NCBI GenBank assembly: GCA_963780345.1
Contig: CAWABU010000009.1
Span: 1-64,000, forward strand
Source of the DNA: PALSA-693 sp963780345
Lineage (GTDB): Bacteria; Actinomycetota; Acidimicrobiia; Acidimicrobiales; Palsa-688
Reading direction: 5' to 3'
DNA: 64,000 bases
Positions within the stretch are counted from its first letter, which is position 1, and each line of letters begins with the position of its first letter. Made by a program: the position numbers and the translations under genes. This document shows positions 1 through 12,200 of the stretch, in pieces. The notes beneath the pieces were generated by a model. The model was given only the letters and a program-made list of their open reading frames with translations, ran no database searches and was not told the DNA's origin.

Positions 1-14
1 ATCGCCACCACCAC

Positions 15-1588
15 TCACCCTCCAGTTCCGGCGTTTCCGGCCGGAGTTCCGCCGAACTGACGGGGGATCTGCGCCATTCGTTGATTGGTGTCGAACAGCG
101 TCGCCTCGTCCGGCGTGACCAGGTGATGGACCACGAAGGCCCGGTCGTTGACCCGCCACAGCCCGTGTCCTTGTGGGAGATCCGGGAGCTGGGCGACCTC
201 CACCGACGAGAGGCCTAAAACGTCGCCGGCCTTCTGGGCTTCATCGAACGGCTCGTGATAAAGGATCCGCGTCGCCGTGTCCCCCAGCAGTCCCTGGGCC
301 AGGCCACGAGCCTGGGAACGGTCATCGCCGACCGCATCCAGATCAGACAGCCGGTGGATCACCAGCATGTTCGCCAACCCCCAAGCCCGGGACAGCTTCC
401 ATTGGGTTTGCATGCGGGCCAGCAGCGCCGGCTGGCGCATCAGATGCCAGCCCTCGTCGTAGATCACCAACCGCTTCCCGCCGGCCGGGTCGGCCAGCGC
501 CGCCTCCATCCACGCCCCGCAACAAGTCATGAGCAGACCGGTGAGCGGCCCGTCGTCGCTGATCTCGGACAGGTCGACCGAGACCATCGGCAGGCTGGGA
601 TCGAACCTGACAGTGGACGGCCCATCGAACAGGCCGGCCAGGTCGCCATGAACCAGCCGGTCGAGAGCGTGAGCCACCTCCCTGCCCTCATCGCGCAACT
701 GGGTGACGGTCGCCCCGGCCGGCCGACGGGTGGCTCGTGAAGAGCATCGACGATCCCGGGGAGGACCGCCACGGTCGCCTGGGCCGCCTCCTCCAAGGCG
801 GTCGAAAGCGCGGTACGTTCCATCGGCCCCAAAGGGCGACCGAGCGTCGCCTCGGCCAGGGCGCCCAGCAATGTCCGCCGCCGCTTCGTCACCTGGGCCG
901 ACCACTGCCCGATGTCTGACATGCCCGAAGGGCGAGGCCCCTCGTCCAGCGGATTGAGTCGACTGCTCGAGCCGACCGCCAGACGGATAACCGCCCCGCC
1001 CACCGCGTCAGCCACGACAGACCATTCGCCCTTGACGTCGCCGCAGACATACACCCGCCGGCCGAACGCGATCTCCCGGCAAGCCAGCGACTTCGCCAAC
1101 ATTGACTTACCCCGCCCGATCTGACCCGCCAGCAAGATGTTCGGGTTCGTGAGAACCTTCCGGTCGTAAAGGACCCACGGGTCGAACACGAACGCCGTAC
1201 CGGACCAGTAGTCGACGCCGATGAGAACCCCACTCGAGCCGAGTCCCTCTTCAGCCAAGAAGGGGTAGGCGACCGCCAGGACATCGCTGGTGGCCCGATG
1301 CGGCTCCACCCGCAGCCGCCACCACGACCGGCCCGCCTCCGGGCCCCGCTCACCTCGAGCAGGCAGCTGCCGTGTCGCCTTCCCCTCCGCCAGCTCGGCC
1401 GCCCGCTCCCTTTTCGCTCGCTGGCGCTCGTTCAGCAGATGGCGCTCGAGCCGCTGAGCGACCTTCCAAGCAGACTTCTCCCCGCTGCTCGGAACCCGAC
1501 CGGACAGAACCAGGACGCGGCCCTCGCCCTCACCGCCAAGGGACTGCTCACCCCACCGGATTCGCTCCGGCTTGCGACGGCCCCTCAC
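15..1588 (-). pseudogene. Frameshifted VirB4/TraC-like conjugation ATPase
   Basis: A P-loop ATPase of the kind that powers conjugative or type IV-like transfer in actinobacterial elements, read in two frames. The N-terminal frame (start 1588) has a Walker A motif GQIGRGKS at about residues 155-162, followed by KSLACREI and VYVCGDVKGEW. Coding sense then moves to another frame at about position 720-735. The second frame carries ATVTQLRDEGRE, a Walker B-like KRLVIYDEGWHLM and a family-typical C-terminus, and stops at 15. Joined, the product would be about 520 aa. The family call rests on these motifs and is from memory. The shift could be a real mutation or an assembly/sequencing error. No intact relaxase, integrase or coupling protein is visible, so I read this as the eroded edge of an integrated element. 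Confidence 0.75.
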
Positions 1589-2092
1589 GCTGCCGCCTCG
1601 CCAGTGCTGTTAGCTCCCAGGCTGGCCACCGAGCAGGTCGCCAAAAACGAAGGCCATTGCCTCTCGTTGCTCTGCGGCGCGAAGAGCTCCCGTGGAGCGC
1701 CACCCGAAGCTGCGTCGCCCCGCCAGCCGCCGGTCGCCGAACTCGACCGAGTCGGTGGCATTTCCGCCGTGATTTGTTGCACCTCTACATACCTCGCGAT
1801 CTAGCGGTCGACACCAGGGAGCGCGGTAGGAGGCGCACGGCATCGGCACGGTTGTGAACTCGTCAAAGCCTTCGGGGCCCGCCGTTCAATCGCGGGCACG
1901 AGCGCGCTACCGGCTAGAGTTCGTCTGTGAGCTGGCGCGCGCTCGATCAACCCCGCGGGCGCTGGGTGCTAGCTCGTTGCTAGCGACTGCTAGCTGTGGC
2001 ACACCTCATGGCACACCCGCAGCCATTCAGCGGCGTCTCGACGTATCCCCTCGACAGTGCTGACGTGCGAAATCAGTCCGCGGAGGGTCGTT

Positions 2093-2156
2093 CTCGACCC
2101 CCTTCGGGGTCTTCGGGACGGTGAGGCCGGGGTTCAAATCCCACTGGTCCATCCGG
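2093..2156 (+). other. tRNA 3'-end-like fragment, possible att remnant
   Basis: The segment contains a T-loop-like GGTTCAAATCCC followed by ACTGGTCCA, which looks like the T-arm and acceptor end of a tRNA. It is preceded by a GACCCC/GGGGTC hairpin that could mimic a long variable arm. The T-stem pairs only partly (three good pairs, then mismatches), and I could not build a D-arm, anticodon arm or matching 5' acceptor strand. It is therefore not a functional tRNA as far as I can see. Such fragments are typical of attachment sites left by integrating elements, which fits the broken transfer ATPase 0.5 kb away. Confidence 0.3.
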
Positions 2157-2770
2157 CGCACCTCCACCTGGGCCATCAACACCGCCATGCCCGACCCCGC
2201 TGCCCCTCACCCGGGAGCGCCTCCTGGCGTTCCCCTCCGACCAGCTGGCGCGCCTCGCCGCCCTGCTCCGCGCTCAGAGCGCCATCGCAGGAGACGGCAT
2301 CGTGGGCGTCTGCCGGCCGGATCGGGCCGCCACCCTCGGCCCAGCCGAGACAGCCCTACAGCGAGCCCGGCAAGCCCGCGCCGACCTGAACACCGGCTGC
2401 GGCGTGTGAAACACACCGACGGCGGACGGGCCGTACGAGACCTGGCTGCGGCTCGAGCCGACCCGCGGGCCGAGCACGCCGCCCGCTGGCGAGAACGCCA
2501 CGCAGCCCGCAAACAAACGGCGTCGGGATTGACGGCGAGACCTACGCTCAGCGGCGCTGGGAGACCCTGTCGGGCCTGAGATCTCCCGGCTCGACCAAGA
2601 GCCACGAGTCGATCCTCCAGGAGGCCGCTTGGGCCGACGACGGCTGCCACGAATGCTGTCGTTCATCACGCCCTGGAACAGCATCGCTGTGCCAGCAACC
2701 TCAACAAGCACCTGACCGCCCAGCGAGACCGCATGGACGGTCTACCCGCCGCGGGTGACCTGCGCCGAGC
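2125..2770 (+). pseudogene. Decayed small ORFs of an element
   Basis: Three frames successively look coding. One runs from about 2125 to the TGA at 2407-2409, contains LTRERLLAFPSDQLARLAAL and ends NTGCGV, with no ATG or GTG start. A second could begin at GTG 2406, overlapping that stop (GTGTGA), and contains VRDLAAARADPRAEHAAR. A third, from about 2522, reads DGETYAQRRWETLSGL. The frame-hopping of plausible sequence suggests one or two genes broken by indels. I cannot assign a family. Confidence 0.3.
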
Positions 2771-3261
2771 CGCCACCAGGTAGCAACCGCGGCAGGGCCT
2801 GGTCGGGGCGCCAGAACCCGAACTGCCAGAGGGTGCGCCGCGTCGGGCCCGACGTGCGGTAATCGTCGCCTAATGGACCGAAACGAATCGACCAGGTGGC
2901 GCGTCTGGCAATGCATGGAGAACGACCTCCGCTGGCGCGCTTTGGGACGGTCGTACTCGTATCGCCCATAGGCAGCGCACGAGCCGCTCCGGGGCTGGGT
3001 TGACGGCGCCGAGAGCACACTCGAGCTGTACCTAGCCCGGCCGATTTCAGCAACTCAACCTCGGTCAGACTCGGACTGACCTCTCCTCCGTAACTGACTC
3101 TGCCGCGCCTGATGCGACAAGCGAGTGCCCTCGCCCCGACAACATCCCCGGTCGTCACGCCTGGCCTCGCCTGCGGTTCTAGAGTTCTTGACGGTGAGCG
3201 CCGCTAACCCTCTTTCGGGCAGCCGGTTTGAGCGACACTTCGCAGCCGAGGACTGCTTGGA

Positions 3262-6200
3262 GTGACGGTATCCCGGCGGGCGAGTCGCGGCGTGGCAGGG
3301 CGGGTGGCCGGTCCGTCGACGGGGATCCTGGCGGCTGTCGTGATGGTGTTTTCGTTCCTGACTCTCGTCACGGGGCGGCCAGCGTCGGGGTTGTCGATCA
3401 ATCCGTTCACGATCGCCTTTCAGACCAATGTCAACGGAGCCATCAGTCTGATCGGGAACAACCTGGAGACGTGCCCGACGTCGGATTCGGCGTGCGCCGC
3501 GGGCAAGGCCGGGACCGGGTCGAAGGTCAACAACAACGACTTCAACATGGTCTTCCTCAACGCCGACCCGGCGGTGAGCGGCAACCCGGCCTTCTTCTCG
3601 TCTTCGGGAGCCAGCTTCACGCTCCCAGCCGGCGGCCAGCTGCTCTACGCCCAGCTGTCGTGGGGGGCGCGGACGGTGGCCGGCACCAACGGTCAGGCGG
3701 CAACCGGTCCCACCAACCAGATGCGCTTCAAGCTGCCGGGCTCCACCACCTACCAGACGGTCACGGCGACCAGCATCTTCAGCTCCGGTGTTGCGGTGCA
3801 GTCGAACATGTACCACGCCTTCGCCGACGTGACGAACCTGGTCAAGGCCAACCCGGGCGGCGTCAGCGGCCAGTACTGGGGCGCCAACGTGGCCGCCGCC
3901 ACAGGCGTCGACCGCTACGCCGGGTGGTCCCTGAGCATGGTGTACAGCGACCCGGCTCAACCGCTGCGCAACTTGACCGTCTACAACGGCTTCGCGGTCG
4001 TCCAGTCCGGTGATCCACCCCAGAACGTCACCGTGAGCGGCTTCCTGGCCCCACAGTTCGGTGCGGTCAATGCCCAGATCGGCGTGGTGGCCTACGAGGG
4101 CGACCTGAGCCTGAGCGGGGACCAGATGCGGCTCAACAACGTGCCGTTGAGCGACGCCGTCGTTCCGGCCAACAACTTCTTCGATTCCGGGAATTCGTCC
4201 CTGGGCGGTCTCAACACGGCGCGCACCCCGGCGGATGTCGACATGTTCGGCTTCGACGTGAAGTCAGTGGCCGCCAACAACGTGCTGGCCAACGGGGCGA
4301 CGTCGGCCACCATCGCGCTGACTACCTCTGGCGACGCCTACTCCTCGGGGGTGATCACCTCTTCCATCAACCTCAACTCACCCCAGTTTCCCCCGCAGTC
4401 CAAGTTCGTCACCGACCTCACCGGCGGCAACGTGGCTCACGTGGGGGACACCCTCGAATACCTGATCGACTATCCCAACACGGGCGGCGACGGTGCGGCC
4501 AATTCCGTGTTGACGGATCCGCTACCGGCCGGGCTGACCTATCTGCCGGGGTCGCTGCAGTACGCCACCGGGACGGTGACCGGCGGCATGGGGCCGTTTG
4601 CTTCTTTGACCGATAGGGCCGGCGATGACAACGGTGAGTTCAGCGCGGCCAACAACACGGTCACGGCCCGACTGGGAGCGGGCGCCAACGCCACGACCGG
4701 CGGGCTGATCAAGCCGGGGGACCGGGTCCAGGTCAAGTTCCGGGCGGTGGTCGGCGCCAGCTTGGCCGGCACCACTATCAGCAACACCGACGTCCTCGAT
4801 TACACCCTCGCCACGTTGGGCAGCCCGGTCCATCGGCCCGGGCTGCCGGCGACCATTCCGGTGGCCGCCGAGGCCGACCTGGCCATTACGAAGACCGCGT
4901 CCCCGAGTCCACTGGCGCCGGGCCAGTCGGTCTCTTATGTCGTCACGGTCAGGAACAACGGGCCCAACGACGCGGCCAACGTCACGGTCACCGACAACCT
5001 GCCCCCCAACCTGACCTTCGGGGCGGCGACACCGTCACAGGGCGGGCCATGCACCTTCGCCTCGGGTGCGGTGACCTGCCCGATGGGAACTGTCGCCAAT
5101 GGGGTCACGGTCACCGTCGGGATCACGGCCTCTTTGGGGCCCGACGCCACCGGTATCTCATCGCTGACCAATGCCGCCACCGTCACCTCGACCACTGATG
5201 ACCCCAACCCGGCCAACAACAGCGCCACGGCGGTCTCGCCCGTCGCGGTCTCGGCGGACGTGGCGGCGGGCATCGCCGTCAGCTCCCCGGCCGGGTCGGT
5301 GACGCCCGGCAATCCGGTCCAGCTGACCCTGACCGCCACCAACAACGGGCCCTCGACCGCCCAGGGGGTGGTCCTCTCGGAGGATCTGTCTCCCCTCCTG
5401 GCGGGCAGCGTTATCGCCGGACCGGGCTGCTCCATTACCGCAACCGTCTTGACCTGCCTGGTGGGGACACTGGCGCCGGGAGCGACCTTCACGGCCACGA
5501 TCCAGGCCACGGTGCCGCCCGGCACCACGGCCACCTCGATCCCGGCCACCGACACGGTCAGCTCGAGCTCACCGGACCGCAATCCGGCCAACGACACGGC
5601 CACGACGACCATCCCTGTCGGCCCACCGGCCGCGGACGTTTCCACGACCAAGGTCCCCAGCCCGGCTGGCCCAGCTGTCGCCGGAACGGCTCAGGGTTGG
5701 ACCCTCACGGTGGGCAACGCCGGCCCGTCCACCGCCCAGGACGTGATGCTGTCCGATCCCGCCACCACCGGGTACACCCCGACCACCGTCACCCCGAGTC
5801 GGGGAACGTGCTCGATTGTCGGTACGGCTATCACCTGCTCGTTCGGTCCTCTCATTCCGGGCGGGGTGGCCACCGTGACCGTGACCGGCGTCATCGGCGA
5901 CGGTTTCACCGGGACCCTGTCGAACGCCGCCACGGCGTCAAGCACCACTCCTGACCCCGTCGCCGGCAACAACACCGGCTCCGCCAGCGTGCTCGTCAAC
6001 GCCTCGGCCGACGTGGCGATCACCAAGACGGCCACCCAGGCGGTCCCGGGCACCAACATCACCTTCACCCTTTCCACCACCAACAACGGCCCATCGACCG
6101 CGCAGGCCGTCCAGGTCAGCGATCCGCTTCCAGCCGGGTTTACCTTCGTGTCCGTCTCAGGGGCTACCGGCTGTACGACACCGTTGGTCGGGACCAACGG

Positions 6201-9200
6201 CACCATCACCTGTCCTCTCGGTGACATTCCCAACGACGGCAGCACGCACAGCATTCAGATCGTGGCGCTGATTCCAGCCAGTTTTACGGGCTCTATCACC
6301 AACACCGCCACCGCTTCGTCGCCCACTCCTGACCCGTTGCCGGGCAACAACACCGCCTCCTTCGCAGTGAGCGCCGCCCCCAGCGCGGACCTGTCGATCC
6401 AGAAGACCGCCACCACCAATCCCCTGGTGGCAGGTGGCCCGGTGACCTACCAGATCACGGTGACCAACACCGGGCCCTCGGCCGCCAGTCAGGTCAGCAT
6501 GACCGACAACCTTCCTGTCGCATCCGGCACCGCCCAACTGACCGCCGTCTCCGTCACTCCTCCGAACGGGCTGGGCTTCACCTGCTCGGTCAACCCCTCG
6601 GCCGGCTCCCCCACCAGCGTGGCCTGCAGCCAGGCCCCCGGCGGCAGCTTGGCGTCCGGGGCCACCGCCGTGTTCACCGTCACCGGTTTGCTGCTGCCCA
6701 CGCTCACCGTCGCCAGCATGACCAACTCGGCCACGGTCACCTCGACCACGCTCGATCCGACCACGTCCAACAACACCGACCGAGCCACCAGCGACGTGGT
6801 CCAGCAGGCGGACCTGTCGGTGACGAAGGTGCCCGACGTCACGACGGTCCCCTCGGGTGGGCTCGTCACCTACACCCTGACGGTGACCAACAACGGCCCG
6901 TCCACGGCCGCCCAGGCCACCTTCCTGGATCTGCTGCCGGCCGGCGAGTCCTTCGTCTCGGCCGTCGTCCCGCCGGGCGCGAACTGCGCCCTGCAAGGGC
7001 TGGCCGTCACCTGTACGACCGTAGGCCCGCTGCAGCCGGGCGACACCCTTTCCGGATCCATAACCCTGCAGGCAGCGCCGTCCCTGCCCGCTGGCACCGC
7101 GCTGACCAACACCGCCAGCGTCTCCTCCCCAACCTCCGACCCCAACTTGAGCAACAACTCCGCCCCGGTCACGGTCACCACCACCACCAGCGCCGATATC
7201 AGCGTCACCAAGACAATCGTCCCTGATCCGATCGTCGCCGGTGGCACGGCCACCTACAACATCACAGTGGTCGACCACGGCCCGTCCGACGCTCAGGCCG
7301 TCACTGCCGCCGACACCGTCCCGGCCGGGTTGACGGTGACCGACGCCTCACCCAGCCAGGGCACCTGTTCGATAAGCGGTCAGACGGTGACCTGCGCCAT
7401 CGGCACCATGGCGGCCGACTCGACCGTGACCATCGCGGTCTCGGTCAGCGTGCCAGCGTCAGCGACGGGTCCGTTTGCCAACACAGCCACCGCCTCGTCA
7501 GCGACCACGCCCGATCCGGACCTGTCGAACAACACCAGCAGCATCAACACCAACGTCACCGCTCAAGCCGACCTGCGGATGATCAAGACCGCCAGCGCCG
7601 CTACGGTCAACGCCGGCTCCGGGCTCACCTACACCCTCACCGTTGTCAACGCCGGACCGTCCAATGCCACCGCCCCAGTGGTTACCGACACTCTGCCCCC
7701 CGGCCTCTCCTTCGATCCGATCGGCTCGTCAGCGGGCTGCGCGTTTACCGCTCCCACCGTCACCTGTACCCAAGCGTCGCTGCCCGCTGGCCAGGCCGCC
7801 AGTTTCGTGGTCGCCGTCAACCTGGACCCGGGCCTGCCCGAGGAGACGCTGACCAACAACGCCTCCGTTACCTCGCCCACGCCCGACCCCGACCTGAGCA
7901 ACAACGCCGACTCGGCTCCGGTGACGGTGACGGACAGTGCCGACCTGACCATGGTCAAGAGCGCCGACGTCACCGCCCCCTCAGCCGGGACCCCGATCAC
8001 CTACAACCTGCAGGTCTCCAACGGCGGACCGTCGACGGCACCGTCGATAACGGTGACCGACGTCCTCCCCGCCAACCTGAGTTTCGTTTCTGGTCCCCCC
8101 GGGTGCACGGCAGCGGGACAGACGGTGACCTGCACGGGAGGGGCGCTGGCGCCCGCCACCGTGACCAACTTCCAGATCGTCGTCGACGTGGCCCCGGATG
8201 CCCCGCCCGGCCCGCTTTCGAACGCGGCCTCGGCCAACAGCCCGGTCCCTGATCCCAACCCCACCGACAACACCTCCACCAACACGGTCACCGTCCAGCG
8301 GACTTCGGACCTGGCGATCGTCAAGACCGTGACCAGCGGACCGGTGGTAGCCGGCCAACCCGTCACCTACGCCCTCACGGTGACCAACGCCGGCCCGTCC
8401 GACGCGGCCAACGTGGTCATCACTGACACCGCGCCACCGGGCACCACCTGGGCGTCGGCCGCCCTGCCGGGCGGGGCCTGCACCATCACCGGCGCCGATC
8501 TCAGCTGCACCCTGACCAATACCATGACCGTGGCCCAAACCGTGGCGGCCACAGTGGTGCTCAACACCCCGTCGAACCTCACCGGGACGCTCACCAACAC
8601 GGCTGACGCCACCTCCGACAGCTTCGATCCGAACATAAGCAACAATCCGTCGACGGTCGTCAGCCCGGTGACGACCAGCGCCGACCTGGTGCTCCTCAAG
8701 ACGGTGTCCGACCCCACTCCGAACGTGGGCGACACCATCACCTACACCGTCACCGTGGTCGACGACGGACCCTCCGACGCCACCGGCGTCACCGTCACCG
8801 ACCTGCTCCCGGCCGGGACCACCTTCGTGGCGGCGACCGCCTCGGAGGGAACTTACGATCCGGCCAGCGGCCTATGGGCAGCCGGAACGGTCACCACGAC
8901 CTCCAGACAAGGCCTCACCATCACCGCCCAGGTCGTCTCCGCCAACCCGTCAGCCAATACCGCCTCCATCAGTCACGCCGACCAGTTCGACCCCAACCCG
9001 GCCAACAACACCGACACCGCCAGCGTAAACCCACAGCACTCCGACCTGGCCCTGCTCAAGACCGTGTCCGACTTCACCCCCAACGTGGGCGACACCATCA
9101 CCTACACCGTCACCCTCGTCAACAACGGACCGTCAAACGCCACCAGCGTCGAGGTCAGCGACCCCCTCCCGGCCGGGCTGACCTTCGTCTCCGACAACGC

Positions 9201-12200
9201 TTCGCCCGGGTCCTACGACCCCACCACCGGGCTATGGACCATCGGCACCGTCCCCACCACCGCCGAACCAGTGCTCACCATCCAAGCCAACGTCGCTTCC
9301 CCCAACCCCACCACCAACACCGCCTCGATCGCCACAGCCGACCAGTTCGACCCCGACCCCGGCAACAACACCGCATCCGCGACCGAGACCCCCCAGCAGG
9401 CCGACCTGTCGGTCACCAAGACGGTGTCCAACGCCACCCCCGACGTGGGCGACATGATCACCTACACCGTGGGGGTCACCAACCGCGGGCCTGACGCCGC
9501 CACCAACGTCACCCTCACCGACCTCCTGCCCGCCGGACTGACCCTGGTGTCCGCAACCCCATCGCAGGGCACGTACAACCCGACCACCGGCCTGTGGACC
9601 GCCGGCGCAGTGCCGACCACCACGGAACCGACGCTGACCATCCAGGCCAACGTCGTTTCCCCCAACACCCAGACCAACACCGCAACCATCTCCCACGCCG
9701 ACCAGTTCGACCCCGTCACCAACAACAACACCGCTGCCGCCACCGAGACCCCCCAGCGAGCCGACCTGGTGCTCCTCAAGACGGTGTCCGACCCCACTCC
9801 GAACGTGGGCGACACCATCACCTACACCGTCACCGTGGTCGACGACGGACCCTCCGACGCCACCGGCGTCACCGTCACCGACCTGCTCCCGGCCGGGACC
9901 ACCTTCGTGGCGGCGACCGCCTCGGAGGGAACTTACGATCCGGCCAGCGGCCTATGGGCAGCCGGAACGGTCACCACGACCACCAGACAAAGCCTCACCA
10001 TCACCGCCCAGGTCGTCTCCGCCAACCCGTCAGCCAATACCGCCTCCATCAGTCACGCCGACCAGTTCGACCCCAACCCGGCCAATAACACCGACACCGC
10101 CAGCGTAAACCCACAGCACTCCGACCTGGCCCTGCTCAAGACCGTGTCCGACTTCACCCCCAACGTGGGCGACACCATCACCTACACCGTCACCCTCGTC
10201 AACAACGGACCGTCAAACGCCACCAGCGTCGAGGTCAGCGACCCCCTCCCGGCCGGGCTGACCTTCGTCTCCGACAACGCTTCGCCCGGGTCCTACGACC
10301 CGACCACCGGGCTATGGACCATCGGCACCGTCCCCACCACCGCCGAACCAGTGCTCACCATCCAAGCCAACGTCGCTTCCCCCAACCCCACCACCAACAC
10401 CGCCTCGATCGCCACAGCCGACCAGTTCGACCCCGACCCCGGCAACAACACCGCATCCGCGACCGAGACCCCCCAGCAGGCCGACCTGTCGGTCACCAAG
10501 ACGGTGTCCAACGCCACCCCCGACGTGGGCGACATGATCACCTACACCGTGGGGGTCACCAACCGCGGGCCTGACGCCGCCACCAACGTCACGGTCATGG
10601 ACCTGCTGCCGGCGGGCCTGACCTTCCTCTCCGCCAATCCTTCTCAAGGAACCTACGTCTCGAGCACCGGCCTGTGGACCCTGGGAACGGTGGACTCCAC
10701 CGCGCCTGCTTCCCTCATCATCCAGGCTCGGGTCGTTTCCTCCAACCCCCAGACCAACACCGCAACCATCTCCCACGCCGACCAGTTCGACCCCGTCACC
10801 AACAACAACACCGCTGCCGCCACCGAGACCCCACTTCAGGCGGACCTGGCGGTCAAGATCGCGCTCGACACGTCCACACCACTGGCGGTGGGCCAGCCAG
10901 CCGCCTACACCGTGACCGTTACCAATAATGGACCCGACCCGGCCGACATGGTCAAGGTGGTGATTCCCCTCCCGGCCAGCCTCACTTTCATCTCCGCCGC
11001 CGGCCCCAACTGGATCTGCTCAGACCCGCCGACGACCGTGACCTGCACGACGCCCTCCGCGCCTGCCGGCCAGACCCTGCCCCCCATCAGCCTGGTCACC
11101 GAGGTCGGCGGAGACGCCTTCCCGAGCGTCGCCGTGGAAGCCACCGTCAGCTCCGCGACCTTAGACCCTGACCTCGTAAACAACGCTTCCACCGCGGCCG
11201 CGCCGGTCGCAGCCCAGGCCGACCTGAGCATCACCAAGACGCACGAGGGCGACGTGCTCGCCGGGTCTCATCTCACCTATAACCTGTCGGTCACCAATCA
11301 CGGTCCCACCGAGGCTCCCGGGCCCATCACGGTGACGGACCCGCTGCCCGCAGGCTTGAGCTTCGTGTCCGCCATGGGGCCCGGCTGGAGCTGCGCCGCC
11401 CACGGATCCGACGTGGGGTGCACCCGCTCCGGCGGGCTGGCCAACGGCGCCACAACCGACATCACCCTGGTCGTGGCCGTCGGGCCGACAGCGCCCACAG
11501 TTTCCAACACGGCCACCGAGAGCGACGCCAATGCCGACGACCCGACGCCGTCGAACAACAGCTCCACCGACAGCGCCACCGTGACGCCCGTCGCCAATCT
11601 CAAGCTGACGAAGACGCTCCAGGGAAGCCAACTGGAAAATGGTCAGCAGGCCGCCTACCAGCTTGCCGTCACCAATCGTGGCCCCTCCGAGGCGGCCGGG
11701 CCGGTCACCGTCACCGACCCGCTCCCATCCGGGCTCACCTATGTCGCCGCCCACGGCACCGGTTGGACCTGCTCGGCGGCCGGGCCGTTGGTGACCTGCA
11801 CGCACGCGGATCCCATTTTCGCCGCCGATGTCTCCACCATCGCCTTGACCGTCAAGGTCACGGCGGCGACCGGAACGGTGACCAACGCCGCGACGGTATC
11901 GGGGCCCACCATGCAGACAGATCCGAGCGGCGACCGGGCCGCGATCACCTCCCCGGTCGTCGCAGCACCGCCAGCCGCGACGACCACCGAGCCCGCCACC
12001 ACGTCCACCACCGCCAGTCCGAACCAGATCGCCGCAGCTACCCCCGCCTCGGCCACACCAAGCAGCAGAACCCTCGCCAAAACCGGAGCCTCGCCGGCGA
12101 CCCTCCTCCGCATCACCTACATCCTGGAAGCCGCCGGAATCGCCCTTGTCACCGCCGCCTCCTTTGGAAGACGCCGCCGCAACGGACGCCAGCCGGCACC

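Larger units (their letters stand above)
1589..3261. other. Gene-poor, degenerate region
   Basis: About 1.7 kb lies between the broken ATPase and the giant surface protein with no intact, recognisable gene. Short stretches with coding-like composition occur in changing frames on the plus strand between about 2125 and 2770, and a 32-codon ORF (2873-2971, beginning MDRNESTRW) cannot be judged. A tRNA-3'-end-like segment sits at about 2120-2156. On the minus strand a 79-codon frame (1610-1849) abuts the ATPase but shows no family motif. The simplest reading is the decayed end of an integrated element. Confidence 0.5.

Noticed and set aside
1610..1849. 79-codon minus-strand frame upstream of the transfer ATPase
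   Set aside because: Plausible position and partly protein-like C-terminus, but no recognisable motif or ribosome site, and it overlaps another open frame.
2093..2156. A complete tRNA gene
   Set aside because: No anticodon arm, D-arm or pairing 5' acceptor strand could be built; T-stem pairing is poor.
3420..12116. Numerous long minus-strand and out-of-frame ORFs inside the DUF11 gene
   Set aside because: They mirror the repeat units, have no ribosome sites and are expected in GC-rich repetitive coding DNA.
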